This document shows, piece by piece, positions 44,115 to 52,822 of a stretch of 64,000 nt of DNA; positions within the stretch are counted from its first letter, which is position 1, and each line of letters starts with the position of its first letter. Below the pieces are notes generated by a model that was not told the origin of the DNA, ran no database searches, and saw only the letters and a program-made list of their open reading frames with translations. Where the stretch lies: assembly GCF_000426225.1 (NCBI RefSeq), contig NZ_AUEY01000002.1, positions 62,001 through 126,000 on the forward strand, written 5' to 3'. This DNA is from Desulforegula conservatrix Mb1Pa. GTDB taxonomy: Bacteria > Desulfobacterota > Desulfobacteria > Desulfobacterales > Desulforegulaceae. Made by a program: the position numbers and the translations under genes.

Positions 44115-44240
44115 GTGACAAAAAGTCTTATTTCAGTCATTCCGGCGCAGGCCGGAATCCCGAAGCGCTTGAAAATACTGAATGCCTGATAAAGTCCGGT
44201 ATGAGGACGATGCCTTTTTTGACTTTTTGCGAGACCACAA
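44115..44240 (+). repeat. MITE-like dispersed repeat, copy 8 of 8
   Basis: GTGACAAAAAGTCTTATTTC at the left, then the intact CCGGCGCAGGCCGG palindrome, CCTGATAAAGTCCGGTATGA and the right end GACTTTTTGCGAGACCAC. It directly abuts the long hairpin and ends 9 bp before the nadK stop. Confidence 0.85.
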
Positions 44241-44248
44241 AACTTAGA

Positions 44249-45109
44249 TCAAATTCTTCCTCCGCTCCATCTGAGCTTCTTTTTGAGAACATCGAAATAG
44301 TCATTTCCAGAAAGCATTATCATTGGAACAGGATACTCCGCTTTTTCCACGTAGATTAAATCTCCGGCCATGATATCAATTCCTTCCTGACCATCTAGCG
44401 TTAGAATAAGTTCTGAAGAGCGTTCTTCTGGTTCAAGAATTATTTTTGAGAATTCAGGAAGGATAAGAGGCCTGTTTGTGAGCGTGAAAGGACATATTGG
44501 AGTCATGATTATGCATGGCACATATGGATGTATTATTGGTCCGCCGGCAGCCATGGAATATGCAGTTGAGCCTGTGGGTGTGGCTATGATGAGGCCATCT
44601 CCTGTATATGTCGTAAGACTGAAATCATTTACAATGGTCTTTATTCTGGCTAGTCTTGCAAGTGATCTTTTGTTGATAACCATATCATTTAGAACATTTT
44701 CACTGACAATGGTTTTGCCATTTCTGACAAGAGTAATTTCAAGCCTTATTCTGTGTTGTACAGTAAAATTTCCATTTATAATTGCTTCTGCAGCAGGGAA
44801 TATCTGATCTTCGGATATTTCAGCCAGAAAACCTACTTCACCGAATTTTACACCTATCATTGGAGAAGGCTTTATACCTGCCCATCTAGAGGCGCTAAGA
44901 AAAGTTCCGTCTCCACCAAGCACAAAAATGCAAATAAAATCAGTTTCCGAAGATTTTTCACTTATCGGCAAACCTTTTTTTCTAATTATTTCTATACCGC
45001 GCTGATTGAACCATTTTTCAAGAATCAAAGAGCTTTTGATAGCATTGTCATCGTTTTTTACAACAAAACCTATTTTTTTAGACTTCGTATTGTTCATCCA
45101 GATAACCAT
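44249..45109 (-). CDS. nadK: NAD kinase
   Basis: Phosphorylates NAD to NADP using ATP or polyphosphate. 286 residues with the diphosphate-binding GGDGT motif in IFVLGGDGTFLSASRW and GVKFGEVGFLAE. The NE/D motif is LNDMVINK, the conserved loop is GDGLIIATPTGSTAYSMAAGGPIIHP, and the C-terminal LTLDGQEG motif is present. The start is not certain: Met codons at 45109 and 45097 are both possible and neither has a clear ribosome binding site. It is divergent from the livK gene by 130 bp. Confidence 0.95.
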   Translation of the reverse strand: MVIWMNNTKSKKIGFVVKNDDNAIKSSLILEKWFNQRGIEIIRKKGLPISEKSSETDFICIFVLGGDGTFLSASRWAGIKPSPMIGVKFGEVGFLAEISEDQIFPAAEAIINGNFTVQHRIRLEITLVRNGKTIVSENVLNDMVINKRSLARLARIKTIVNDFSLTTYTGDGLIIATPTGSTAYSMAAGGPIIHPYVPCIIMTPICPFTLTNRPLILPEFSKIILEPEERSSELILTLDGQEGIDIMAGDLIYVEKAEYPVPMIMLSGNDYFDVLKKKLRWSGGRI

Positions 45110-45239
45110 ATTAAAGAAAATTCAAAAATTATGTGCACTTGTATTTTTCTTTGTACTTGACTCATAAAATTTATCTTTTTATTTATATCCAGCATTTTGA
45201 TTATTATTAAACAAATTATCAAGGGGGATTGGTTATTTT

Positions 45240-46358
45240 ATGAAAATAAACAGAAAAGCAGTATTTGCCTTTGCATGTATTTTTATGGCTTCAGCCCCGG
45301 CTTTTGCTGCAGAAACCATAAAAATAGGAATAGGAGGAGCTCATAGTGGTGATCTTGCTTCTTATGGTCTTCCAACCGTAAAAGCGGCAGAGCTTGTTGT
45401 TGAAGAAAGAAATGCCGCTGGCGGAATTCTCGGAAAACAGATTGAATTAATCAAAGAAGATGATGCATGTAAGCCGGAAATAGCTACCAATACCGCAACC
45501 AAACTCATCACAAGCGGAGTTCAGGCGGTAATTGGTCACATATGCAGCGGAGCCACAAAGGCTGCTATAGGCATATATAAAGGCTCAAATCTTGTATGTA
45601 TTTCGCCTTCAGCAACAGCGCCAGATTTTACACTTAGCGGTGATTATCCAAATTTTTTCAGAACAATATCCCATGATTTTTTACAGGCAGATCTTCAGGC
45701 AGATTTTGTTTTAAATAATCTTAAAGCACAGAAGATTGCAATAATTCATGACAAAGGTGAATATGGAAAGGGTATTGCAACAATTGTTAAGGAAAAAATT
45801 GAAAAAGCAGGTTTTAAAGATAAAATTGTAGTTTTTGAAGGCGTTACAAGCGGAGCAGTTGATTACGCTGCCATAGTTCAGAAAATTAAGCATGAAAAGG
45901 CTGATACCATTGTATGGGGCGGATATCACGCAGATGCATCAAAGATAATAAAACAGATTCGTCAGAAAAAGATGCAGGTTAATTTCATAGGTCCTGACGG
46001 ACTAAAAGATGAAACATTTATTCAGGTAGCAGGAGCAGATGCTGAAGGTGTATATGCATCAGGCCCATCTACCCCTAAAAATTCCCTCGCAGAAAAAGCC
46101 AGGGAACAGCATATTAAGAAATATGGTGAAGAGCCCGGTGCTTTTTATTATCAAGCATATTCAGCAACTCTTGCACTTCTTAACGCTATCCAGAAAGCAG
46201 GATCAACTGATTTTGCAGCTTTAACAAAAGCTCTGAAGTCGGAATCTGTAGATACGCCTATAGGAAAAATAAGCTTTGACAAGAATGGTGATGCTACTGG
46301 TATCAGTCTATCAATGTACAAGGTTGAAAAAGGCAAATTTGTAGAGCAGGTCAAGTAA
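45240..46358 (+). CDS. livK: Branched-chain amino-acid-type ABC transporter substrate-binding protein
   Basis: A periplasmic binding protein of the Leu/Ile/Val class (type I fold). 372 residues with signal peptide (cut after AFA, about residue 23), then IKIGIGGAHSGDLASYGLPTVKAAELVVEERNAAGGILGKQIELIKEDDACKPE, the classical start of LivJ/LivK. Further marks are VQAVIGHICSGATKAAIGIYK, SPSATAPDF and AIIHDKGEYGKG. Leucine-type ligands are likely but aromatic or other amides are possible. GGGGG precedes the ATG. First gene of a liv operon, separated from livH by an attenuator-like hairpin. Confidence 0.93.
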   Translation: MKINRKAVFAFACIFMASAPAFAAETIKIGIGGAHSGDLASYGLPTVKAAELVVEERNAAGGILGKQIELIKEDDACKPEIATNTATKLITSGVQAVIGHICSGATKAAIGIYKGSNLVCISPSATAPDFTLSGDYPNFFRTISHDFLQADLQADFVLNNLKAQKIAIIHDKGEYGKGIATIVKEKIEKAGFKDKIVVFEGVTSGAVDYAAIVQKIKHEKADTIVWGGYHADASKIIKQIRQKKMQVNFIGPDGLKDETFIQVAGADAEGVYASGPSTPKNSLAEKAREQHIKKYGEEPGAFYYQAYSATLALLNAIQKAGSTDFAALTKALKSESVDTPIGKISFDKNGDATGISLSMYKVEKGKFVEQVK

Positions 46359-46380
46359 ATAAAATATAGTTAAAAATATC

Positions 46381-46420
46381 GGGGGTTTGGGATTTTATCT
46401 CAACCCCCTGTCTTGTTTTT
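46381..46420 (+). terminator. Attenuator-like hairpin between livK and livH
   Basis: GGGGGTT and AACCCCC pair around an inner GGAT/ATC stem, followed by TTGTTTTT. A partial terminator here would let the binding protein be made in excess over the permease, as is common for ABC importers. Confidence 0.65.
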
Positions 46421-46478
46421 AAAAGAAAAAATACTTTAGAGATACCCTTTTAATCCGTTTACGGAGAAATAAACATAA

Positions 46479-47387
46479 ATGAGTTTTGAATATTTTTTTG
46501 AGCTTTTTTTGGGTGGACTGAGCAGAGGAAGTATTTATGCCCTCATAGCCCTAGGATATACAATGGTCTATGGAATCATAGAGCTCATCAATTTCGCCCA
46601 TGGCGAGATTTATATGATTGGTGCTTTTACAGCCCTTATTATTGCTGGAATTCTGACATTTCTCGGGCTGAATCATTTTGCTGTTTTTGTGATATCAATT
46701 CTTGCTGCGGTTATCTGGGCATCTGCATATGGATTTACCATAGAAAAAATTGCTTACAAGCCCCTAAGAAAAGCTCCAAGGCTATCTCCCCTGATAAGTG
46801 CCATAGGTATGTCTATTTTTCTTCAGAATTACGTCCTTATAGCTCAGACAGATAAATATCTTCCTTTTCCTTCGGTCATACCTGAATTTGAATTCTGGGA
46901 GCCTTATTCACATATAATTGGTTCAGTTGAGCTTGTAATTCTTGTTCTTACAGCAGTAATAATGACAGCCCTTACATTTTTGATAAAATTTACAAAAATA
47001 GGCAAAGCCATGAGAGCTACGGCCCAGGACAGAACTATGGCTATGCTTCTTGGTGTGTCAGTAAATAAAATAATATCATTTACATTTATTCTTGGATCAT
47101 TCCTTGCCGCAGTTGGAGGTGTTCTTGTCGCCTCACAGATGGGACAGATTAATTTTGGAATAGGATTCATGGCAGGAATAAAGGCATTTACTTCCGCAGT
47201 TTTGGGCGGAATAGGAAGTATTCCCGGAGCAGTTCTTGGAGCCATAGTTCTTGGCCTGACAGAGAGTTTTGCAACAGGATATATTTCCAGCGATTATCAG
47301 GATGTGTTCGCTTTTGCCCTTCTTATTCTTATCCTCATTTTCAGGCCTTCAGGTCTCTTGGGAAGAGCAACGACTCAAAAGGTATAA
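46479..47387 (+). CDS. livH: Branched-chain amino-acid ABC transporter permease LivH
   Basis: Inner-membrane permease of 302 residues with about eight hydrophobic helices. Family marks are LSRGSIYALIALGYTMVYGIIELINFAHGEIYMIGAF near the N-terminus and the ABC-contact EAA-like loop GKAMRATAQDRTMAMLLGVSVNKII. ISFTFILGSFLAAVGGVL and GGIGSIPGAVLGAI follow. It pairs with LivM. Upstream GGAG lies somewhat far (about 12 bases) from the ATG. Second gene of the operon. Confidence 0.95.
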   Translation: MSFEYFFELFLGGLSRGSIYALIALGYTMVYGIIELINFAHGEIYMIGAFTALIIAGILTFLGLNHFAVFVISILAAVIWASAYGFTIEKIAYKPLRKAPRLSPLISAIGMSIFLQNYVLIAQTDKYLPFPSVIPEFEFWEPYSHIIGSVELVILVLTAVIMTALTFLIKFTKIGKAMRATAQDRTMAMLLGVSVNKIISFTFILGSFLAAVGGVLVASQMGQINFGIGFMAGIKAFTSAVLGGIGSIPGAVLGAIVLGLTESFATGYISSDYQDVFAFALLILILIFRPSGLLGRATTQKV

Positions 47388-47411
47388 ATTGAAAAGGAGA
47401 TTATAATAATA

Positions 47412-48599
47412 ATGATAAAAGCCGAATATTTAAAAAAATCAGTGATTGCAGCCTTATGGATGGTTTTTCTGACTTTTCCGATTGCAGTCATAAAAGTAAA
47501 TACAATTGAAAATACTATTAACTGGAGATGGGTGAATGCATTATTTGCAGGTGCCGCCGGTTTTTTATTCTCATATATATGGAATTATTTTCAGGATAAA
47601 AAAAATAGTCCGAAAAATAAGTCAGCTAGTTCGGACAGATTTGTTTTATTAGGCAATGCAGCTCAGACAAAAAGTGTGAAAAATGCTTTTTATATTTCAG
47701 TTGCTGTTTTAGCGGCTGTCGTTCCTTTTGCAGGCCCATATCAGACTACTATCTTCACAACCGCAATGCTTTATATAATATTGGGTCTTGGGCTCAATAT
47801 AGCAGTCGGCATGGCTGGTCTGCTTCATCTCGGATACGCCGCCTTCTACGCTGTTGGAGCATACACATATGCGCTTCTTCATATTCATTTAGGGATTGGT
47901 TTCTGGCTTGCACTTCCAATAGGAGGTCTTGTAGCGGCCATTTTTGGTATAATTCTTGGTCTGCCGGTTTTGAGGCTTAAAGGTGATTATCTTGCAATTG
48001 TTACACTTGGATTTGGAGAAATAGTAAGAATAGTACTCGAAAACTGGAATGAATTTTCTAAAGGTCCAAGCGGAATTTCAGAAATACCTGGTCCCTGGTT
48101 TTTTGGAATGAAGCTGAATTCATATCAGCACATAATGTATATCTATTATGTTGCCCTGATCCTGACAATTCTGGTTATTATTTTTACAAACAGGCTTCAG
48201 AGTTCAAGAATAGGAAGGGCTCTCATGGCTATGAGAGAAGATGAGATTGCAAGTGAAGCCATGGGCATTGATATTACTAAAACAAAACTCACAGCTTTTG
48301 CTTTTAGCGCTGCAATAGCGGGCGTGGCAGGAGTGCTTTTTGCTGCAAAGACTACATTTATAAATCCCCAGAGTTTCACTTTCATGGAATCAGCAATTAT
48401 TCTTTCAATAGTAGTTTTAGGTGGAATGGGGTCTATCACAGGAGTAATAATTGCGGCACTTGTGCTTATTCTTCTTCCTGAATACTTGAGAGAGCTTGGA
48501 AATTACAGAATGATCATATTCGGAGCGAGCATGGTTCTAATGATGCTTTTCAGGCCTCAGGGGCTTATTTCAAACGTCCGTAAAATTTATAAGATTTAA
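47412..48599 (+). CDS. livM: Branched-chain amino-acid ABC transporter permease LivM
   Basis: 395 residues, longer than LivH because of about 100 extra N-terminal residues with two membrane helices and a lysine-rich cytoplasmic linker. The core has LGLGLNIAVGMAGLLHLGYAAFYAVGAYTYA, the loop GRALMAMREDEIASEAMGIDITKTKLTAFAFSAAIAGVAGVLF, and ESAIILSIVVLGGMGSITG, all LivM hallmarks. It follows livH by 24 bp and precedes livG by 19 bp. Confidence 0.95.
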   Translation: MIKAEYLKKSVIAALWMVFLTFPIAVIKVNTIENTINWRWVNALFAGAAGFLFSYIWNYFQDKKNSPKNKSASSDRFVLLGNAAQTKSVKNAFYISVAVLAAVVPFAGPYQTTIFTTAMLYIILGLGLNIAVGMAGLLHLGYAAFYAVGAYTYALLHIHLGIGFWLALPIGGLVAAIFGIILGLPVLRLKGDYLAIVTLGFGEIVRIVLENWNEFSKGPSGISEIPGPWFFGMKLNSYQHIMYIYYVALILTILVIIFTNRLQSSRIGRALMAMREDEIASEAMGIDITKTKLTAFAFSAAIAGVAGVLFAAKTTFINPQSFTFMESAIILSIVVLGGMGSITGVIIAALVLILLPEYLRELGNYRMIIFGASMVLMMLFRPQGLISNVRKIYKI

Positions 48600-48618
48600 T
48601 TCCTTAACGGTGAAAATA

Positions 48619-49416
48619 ATGGAACCAATTCTTGATGTAAAACAGTTATGCATGGATTTTGGAGGACTTAGAGCCCTCAATGAAGTGGATTTCAAAATAT
48701 TCGAAGGTGAAATAACAGCCCTTATAGGGCCTAACGGAGCAGGAAAAACAACTTTTTTCAACTGTATATCCGGAATCTATAAACCTACGGCTGGTCAGGT
48801 GACAATGAGAAAGCCGGGTGGTTCATCCACTGTGACTGTGAATGGCTTCAGGCCAAGCAAAGTTGCATCGCTTGGTATGACAAGAACCTTCCAGAACATA
48901 AGACTTTTCCAGAATATGACAGTTCTTGAAAACGTTATGATTGGACGTCATCCAAGAACTAATTCAGGAATATTCGGAAGCTTGTTAAGAACATCCAAAA
49001 TGATGAATGAAGAAAAATCCATTGTTGAAGATAGTTTCAAGCTTCTTGAAAAAATGGAACTTGCCGAGCTTGCCAATGAGTTTGCAAAAAATCTTTCTTA
49101 CGGAGCCCAGAGAAGGTTGGAAATAGCAAGGGCAATGGCAGGAGATCCATTTCTAATATTGCTCGATGAACCAGCTGCAGGGATGAATCCCCAGGAAACA
49201 CTTGAATTAGATGAACTTATCAGAAAAATTCGTGATGTTGACAAGATAAGTATACTTCTTATTGAACATGACATGAAACTGGTCATGAATATATCCGACA
49301 GAATATATGTCCTTGATTACGGTACTATCATAGCATCAGGCAATCCGGATCATATAAGGACAAACAAGGCTGTAATTAAAGCTTATCTTGGAGAAGAAGA
49401 AAATGCTCAAGCTTGA
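48619..49416 (+). CDS. livG: Branched-chain amino-acid ABC transporter ATP-binding protein LivG
   Basis: ATPase subunit of 265 residues from the ATG at 48619 (a GTG at 48610 is an alternative). Walker A is GPNGAGKTT, signature NLSYGAQRRLEIARAMA, Walker B LILLDEPAAGMNP, and the switch His is in LLIEHDMKLVMNISDRI. The LivG-type insert MTRTFQNIRLFQNMTVLENVMIGRH is present. The 3' end overlaps livF by 14 bases. Confidence 0.96.
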   Translation: MEPILDVKQLCMDFGGLRALNEVDFKIFEGEITALIGPNGAGKTTFFNCISGIYKPTAGQVTMRKPGGSSTVTVNGFRPSKVASLGMTRTFQNIRLFQNMTVLENVMIGRHPRTNSGIFGSLLRTSKMMNEEKSIVEDSFKLLEKMELAELANEFAKNLSYGAQRRLEIARAMAGDPFLILLDEPAAGMNPQETLELDELIRKIRDVDKISILLIEHDMKLVMNISDRIYVLDYGTIIASGNPDHIRTNKAVIKAYLGEEENAQA

Positions 49417-50107
49417 AAATATAAATACATTTTATGGGAATATTCAAGCACTTAAAAATATTTCCATGGAAATAAGAGAGGGAGAGATTATTACTCTTAT
49501 AGGGGCAAACGGAGCAGGAAAAACAACAACATTGATGACTATTTCAGGAATTATTGCCTCAAGATCAGGCAAAATTGTTTTTAACGGAATTGATATTAGC
49601 TGCATGAGTCCTGAAAAAATAGTTGCAATGGGTCTTTCCCATGTCCCTGAAGGAAGGAGAATATTTCCCCAGCTTACAGTTCTTGAAAATATAGAAATGG
49701 GTGCATATCTGAGAAAAGATAAAGAGATCAGATCAGATATGGACTATGTTTTCGACCTTTTTCCAATTCTGAAAAAAAGAAAAACCCAAGCAGGTGGAAC
49801 CCTTTCCGGTGGAGAGCAGCAGATGCTCGCAATATCAAGGGCACTTATGACAAGGCCAAAGCTTCTTCTGCTTGACGAACCATCACTCGGACTGGCTCCT
49901 TTAATAATCAAACAGATCTTTGAAATTATTACAAAAATAAACAATGAAAATGGAACCACAGTTTTTCTTGTGGAACAGAACGCCAATCTTGCTCTTAAAT
50001 GTGCACATAGAGGATATGTTATGGAGAATGGTGAAATAATTCTGGCTGATACAACAGATAAGCTGCTTTCAAATCCAGAAGTGAAGAAGGCGTACCTCGG
50101 AATATAG
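49403..50107 (+). CDS. livF: Branched-chain amino-acid ABC transporter ATP-binding protein LivF
   Basis: Second ATPase subunit, 234 residues. Walker A GANGAGKTTTLMTISG, the LivF marks LSHVPEGRRIFPQLTVLENIEMGAY, signature LSGGEQQMLAISRALM, Walker B LLLLDEPSLGLAP and switch FLVEQNANLALK. The ATG at 49403 has GGAGAAG upstream, inside the livG 3' end, so translation is coupled. The next gene (Fur-FeoA) begins 16 bases after its stop. Confidence 0.96.
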   Translation: MLKLENINTFYGNIQALKNISMEIREGEIITLIGANGAGKTTTLMTISGIIASRSGKIVFNGIDISCMSPEKIVAMGLSHVPEGRRIFPQLTVLENIEMGAYLRKDKEIRSDMDYVFDLFPILKKRKTQAGGTLSGGEQQMLAISRALMTRPKLLLLDEPSLGLAPLIIKQIFEIITKINNENGTTVFLVEQNANLALKCAHRGYVMENGEIILADTTDKLLSNPEVKKAYLGI

Positions 50108-50123
50108 AATGCAGGAATATTAG

Positions 50124-50843
50124 ATGTTTTTTGATAAGTTTAAGATACACGACATAGAGAAAGAACAATTTAAAAATATATTAAAGCAATGCGGATTCGG
50201 AGATTATGAAGATCGGTACAGTATTCTGGAAACTTTTTTAAAAACAGAAAAGCATTTATCTTCAGATGAGTTGTCATGCCTGCTTGGAGAGGATGGAATA
50301 ATTCGTTCTGATGCCTTTGTAAAAGAGACTCTTGATCTTATGTGCGATCTTGGCTTTGCCCAGAAGCGGACATTTGATAGTGGAATAGAATTATACGAAC
50401 ATCTGCATATTGGATATCATCACGACCATATTATATGTACAATATGTGGTAAAATAACTGAATTTGAAAACAGAGAACTGGAGAGGTTGCAGGTTCAGAT
50501 TGCCAAGAACAGTGGTTTTCACATGTTGAATCATAGAATGGAATTATATGGAATCTGCAATTCATGTCTGGATAAGAGAATGCCATATTTTGTTTTATCT
50601 TCAGCACGTGAAGGCGAAAGACTTATAATTGATGATTTGACAGGATGCAAAAACAGCCGTACAAGGCTTATGAATATTGGGCTTAAGCCCGGCGATAGCA
50701 TAGAAGTAATAACTAACTATTCTTCAGGACAGATGGTAATAGCCCGTGAAGGAAAAAGATTTATCATTGGAAGAGGTCTTTCAGAAAAAATCAGATGCAG
50801 ACCTTATTATAATGATACTGAAATGGAGCACCATAATAAATGA
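50124..50843 (+). CDS. Fur-family regulator fused to a FeoA domain
   Basis: 239 residues in two parts. Residues 1-150 are a Fur-type repressor: a winged-helix region, then the metal/dimer domain with YHHDHIICTICGKITEFE and GFHMLNHRMELYGICNSC. The HHDH cluster and the Cys pairs CTIC (105-108) and CNSC (145-148) are the known metal sites. Residues 155-228 are a FeoA-like SH3 domain (ISSAREGERLIIDDL and RTRLMNIGLKPGDSIEVI). Fur proteins repress iron or zinc genes; FeoA normally assists the FeoB iron transporter. The fusion is less common than in the DtxR family, where an SH3 domain follows the repressor. AGGA is seven bases upstream. It is in the liv transcript and overlaps the PfkB gene by four bases. 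Confidence 0.9.
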   Translation: MFFDKFKIHDIEKEQFKNILKQCGFGDYEDRYSILETFLKTEKHLSSDELSCLLGEDGIIRSDAFVKETLDLMCDLGFAQKRTFDSGIELYEHLHIGYHHDHIICTICGKITEFENRELERLQVQIAKNSGFHMLNHRMELYGICNSCLDKRMPYFVLSSAREGERLIIDDLTGCKNSRTRLMNIGLKPGDSIEVITNYSSGQMVIAREGKRFIIGRGLSEKIRCRPYYNDTEMEHHNK

Positions 50844-51838
50844 CATATTATAAAGGTATCAAGCCTGGCAGAAACATTATTGCAGGAATAGGCTCGGCCC
50901 TGGTTGACATACTGTCCCATGAAAAAGATGAAACACTTTTGAAAATAGGTGGATCAAAAGGCGGCATGACGCTTGTGGACTCAGAAACTATAGAAAATGC
51001 AATTAAAATGCTGCTGGATACGCCGGTTACAGCTCCTGGCGGAGCTGCCTGCAACGCAATCAATGGAATAGGAAAAATTGGTGGTAGGGCAAGATTCATA
51101 GCTAAATATGGAGATGACGAGACAGGTGTTTTTTTTGAGAATGGGCTTAAATCAAGCGGTGTTGAAACATTTCTGATAAAATCATCATTGCCCACAGGAA
51201 GAGTTATTTCAGTAATAACCGAAGATGCTCAAAGAACCATGTTTACTTACCTTGGGGCCTCAGCAGAACTAAAACCTGAAGAAATTACAGAAAATTGCTT
51301 TGAAAACTGCGCAATAGTTTTTATTGAAGGATATCTACTTTTTAATAGGGCTCTTATAAAAAAGGCCCTTGAATGTGCAAAAAGAGCAGGATCAGTAATA
51401 GCTCTGGATCTTGCAAGTTATACCGTGGTTGAGTCTTCAAAAGATATTCTTGACGATCTTATTTCTGAATATGTGGATATACTAATTGCTAATGAAGATG
51501 AGGCAAAATATTTTACAGGCGTTTCCGATGAAAAAGAATCTCTTAAAATTATGTCTGCAAATGTTGATATAGGCGTTCTTAAAATTGGCAAAAGGGGCAG
51601 TCTTATCAGCCATGAAGATAAAATTCACTATATTGAACCAATGGGAGATGGTTCTGCAAGAGATACAACGGGTGCAGGTGACCTTTGGGCATCAGGTTTT
51701 CTTTATGGAATAGTTAGCGGATTTGATATAAATAAAGCTGGCAGAATTGCTTCAGCCTGTGGTTATGAAGTTTGTCAGGTTGATGGAGCAGTTATACCTG
51801 AAGCAGGTTGGGATAGAATAAGAAAAATAATAATATAG
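50840..51838 (+). CDS. PfkB-family carbohydrate/nucleoside kinase (adenosine kinase-like)
   Basis: 332 residues of the ribokinase/PfkB fold. The N-terminal glycine pair region is TAPGGAACNAINGIGKIGG. The C-terminal signature DTTGAGDLWASGFLYG contains the catalytic Asp and the anion hole, and ANEDEAKYFTG is also present. The arrangement resembles adenosine kinases of bacteria, but ribokinase-like sugars are possible. It starts inside the last codons of the Fur-FeoA gene (ATGA overlap), implying coupled translation. Confidence 0.88.
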   Translation: MTYYKGIKPGRNIIAGIGSALVDILSHEKDETLLKIGGSKGGMTLVDSETIENAIKMLLDTPVTAPGGAACNAINGIGKIGGRARFIAKYGDDETGVFFENGLKSSGVETFLIKSSLPTGRVISVITEDAQRTMFTYLGASAELKPEEITENCFENCAIVFIEGYLLFNRALIKKALECAKRAGSVIALDLASYTVVESSKDILDDLISEYVDILIANEDEAKYFTGVSDEKESLKIMSANVDIGVLKIGKRGSLISHEDKIHYIEPMGDGSARDTTGAGDLWASGFLYGIVSGFDINKAGRIASACGYEVCQVDGAVIPEAGWDRIRKIII

Positions 51839-51856
51839 ACCGAATGGAGATCTTTA

Positions 51857-52525
51857 ATGAAAAAGGATTCAGAAAATCTTATTATCGACGAAGAAACAGC
51901 AAAAAAATATATTCATAAGTTTACTTCATTTGTCACTGATAATAGAATAAGTATTATAGGAAGCTTTGTAGTAATCATAGCTTTAATAGCAGGATCACTA
52001 ATATATGCTAATATGAAGTCAAGCAGGGATGAGAAAGCATCATACTTATTGACTGAAATGATGACATTAATTAAAAACGATGCAAATACAGGCACATCAA
52101 TAAAAGATGTTGAAAAAAAGTATACGCAGTTAAAAAGCGAGTTTCCGACTAATCAATCCGCTAAAATATCTGGCATCGTGTATGCTTCGTATATGTATAA
52201 TATTGGTAAATATAAAGAAGCTTTAGAGCTTTATGAAGAATCAGCAAAAAATTTTGACAAGGATCCTCTGCTTGGGAGAATAGCATTAGCAGGCACTGGT
52301 TATTCTTATCTCATGCTCAAGGATAATAACAAAGCAATAGCATCATTTGATAAAATTGCTAATTCAAATCTTTATATGGGCAGAGACGAAGCTTTCATAT
52401 ATAGTGGAATAGCTTATAATGAATTAAAGGACCCGGAAAAGTATAAAAATTCATTTTTGAAAGCCCTGGAAGTAAATAATAATTCAATTTATACTCAGCT
52501 CATAAAAGAAAAATTTCCGGGTTAA
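51857..52525 (+). CDS. Membrane-anchored TPR protein (YfgM/TPR_21-like)
   Basis: 222 residues: a short cytoplasmic N-terminus, one membrane helix (about 31-52, ISIIGSFVVIIALIAGSLIYA) and a periplasmic set of TPR-like helices (YNIGKYKEALELYEESAKNF, GYSYLMLKDNNKAIASFDKIA and SGIAYNELKDPEKYKNSFLKAL). This matches the YfgM architecture, which works with the periplasmic chaperone network and the SecYEG translocon in E. coli; here the role is inferred. GGAG lies seven bases before the ATG. Last gene of the liv-fur-pfkB run, 18 bp after PfkB. Confidence 0.8.
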   Translation: MKKDSENLIIDEETAKKYIHKFTSFVTDNRISIIGSFVVIIALIAGSLIYANMKSSRDEKASYLLTEMMTLIKNDANTGTSIKDVEKKYTQLKSEFPTNQSAKISGIVYASYMYNIGKYKEALELYEESAKNFDKDPLLGRIALAGTGYSYLMLKDNNKAIASFDKIANSNLYMGRDEAFIYSGIAYNELKDPEKYKNSFLKALEVNNNSIYTQLIKEKFPG

Positions 52526-52530
52526 AGGAC

Positions 52531-52563
52531 TACTAAGGGTGTAATAATAAAACACCCTTAGTA
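52531..52563 (+). terminator. Hairpin after the TPR gene
   Basis: A perfect 12-bp stem (TACTAAGGGTGT / ACACCCTTAGTA) with a 9-nt loop, six bases after the stop at 52525. The T run is missing, but it separates the liv operon from the pil promoter. Confidence 0.6.
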
Positions 52564-52675
52564 AGATAATGAGCTAAATAAACCCGGTTCATATGATAAA
52601 ATAATCTATATTTTGTTATTTAATGTTTAGTAAATACAATATGTAACATCAGTAAAAAAAATATTAATAAATATC

Positions 52676-52703
52676 TTGACGTTAGGCTCTGATAGTTTAA
52701 AAT
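52676..52703 (+). promoter_or_regulatory. Putative promoter for the pil operon
   Basis: TTGACG (52676-52681) and TAAAAT (52698-52703) with 16-nt spacing, about 120 nt upstream of the pilM ATG. The gap 52564-52822 has no gene. Confidence 0.45.
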
Positions 52704-52822
52704 CCTCACTAAGTATTAATCTTATCTGTTACATATACCGTTCCACATATTAGTTTGATTGATCCAAAGCTCCTTTTATAGAGCTAAAATCTTGATCTCT
52801 ACCCCAAAAAGAAGAGTCAAAT

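Noticed and set aside
44067-44240. Long hairpin plus repeat as one mobile element
   Set aside because: The hairpin is a separate 18-bp stem and the repeat has its own known ends; other copies lack the hairpin.
45240-50107. Unusual ABC system
   Set aside because: The five liv genes are canonical; only the downstream Fur-FeoA is noteworthy and is reported separately.
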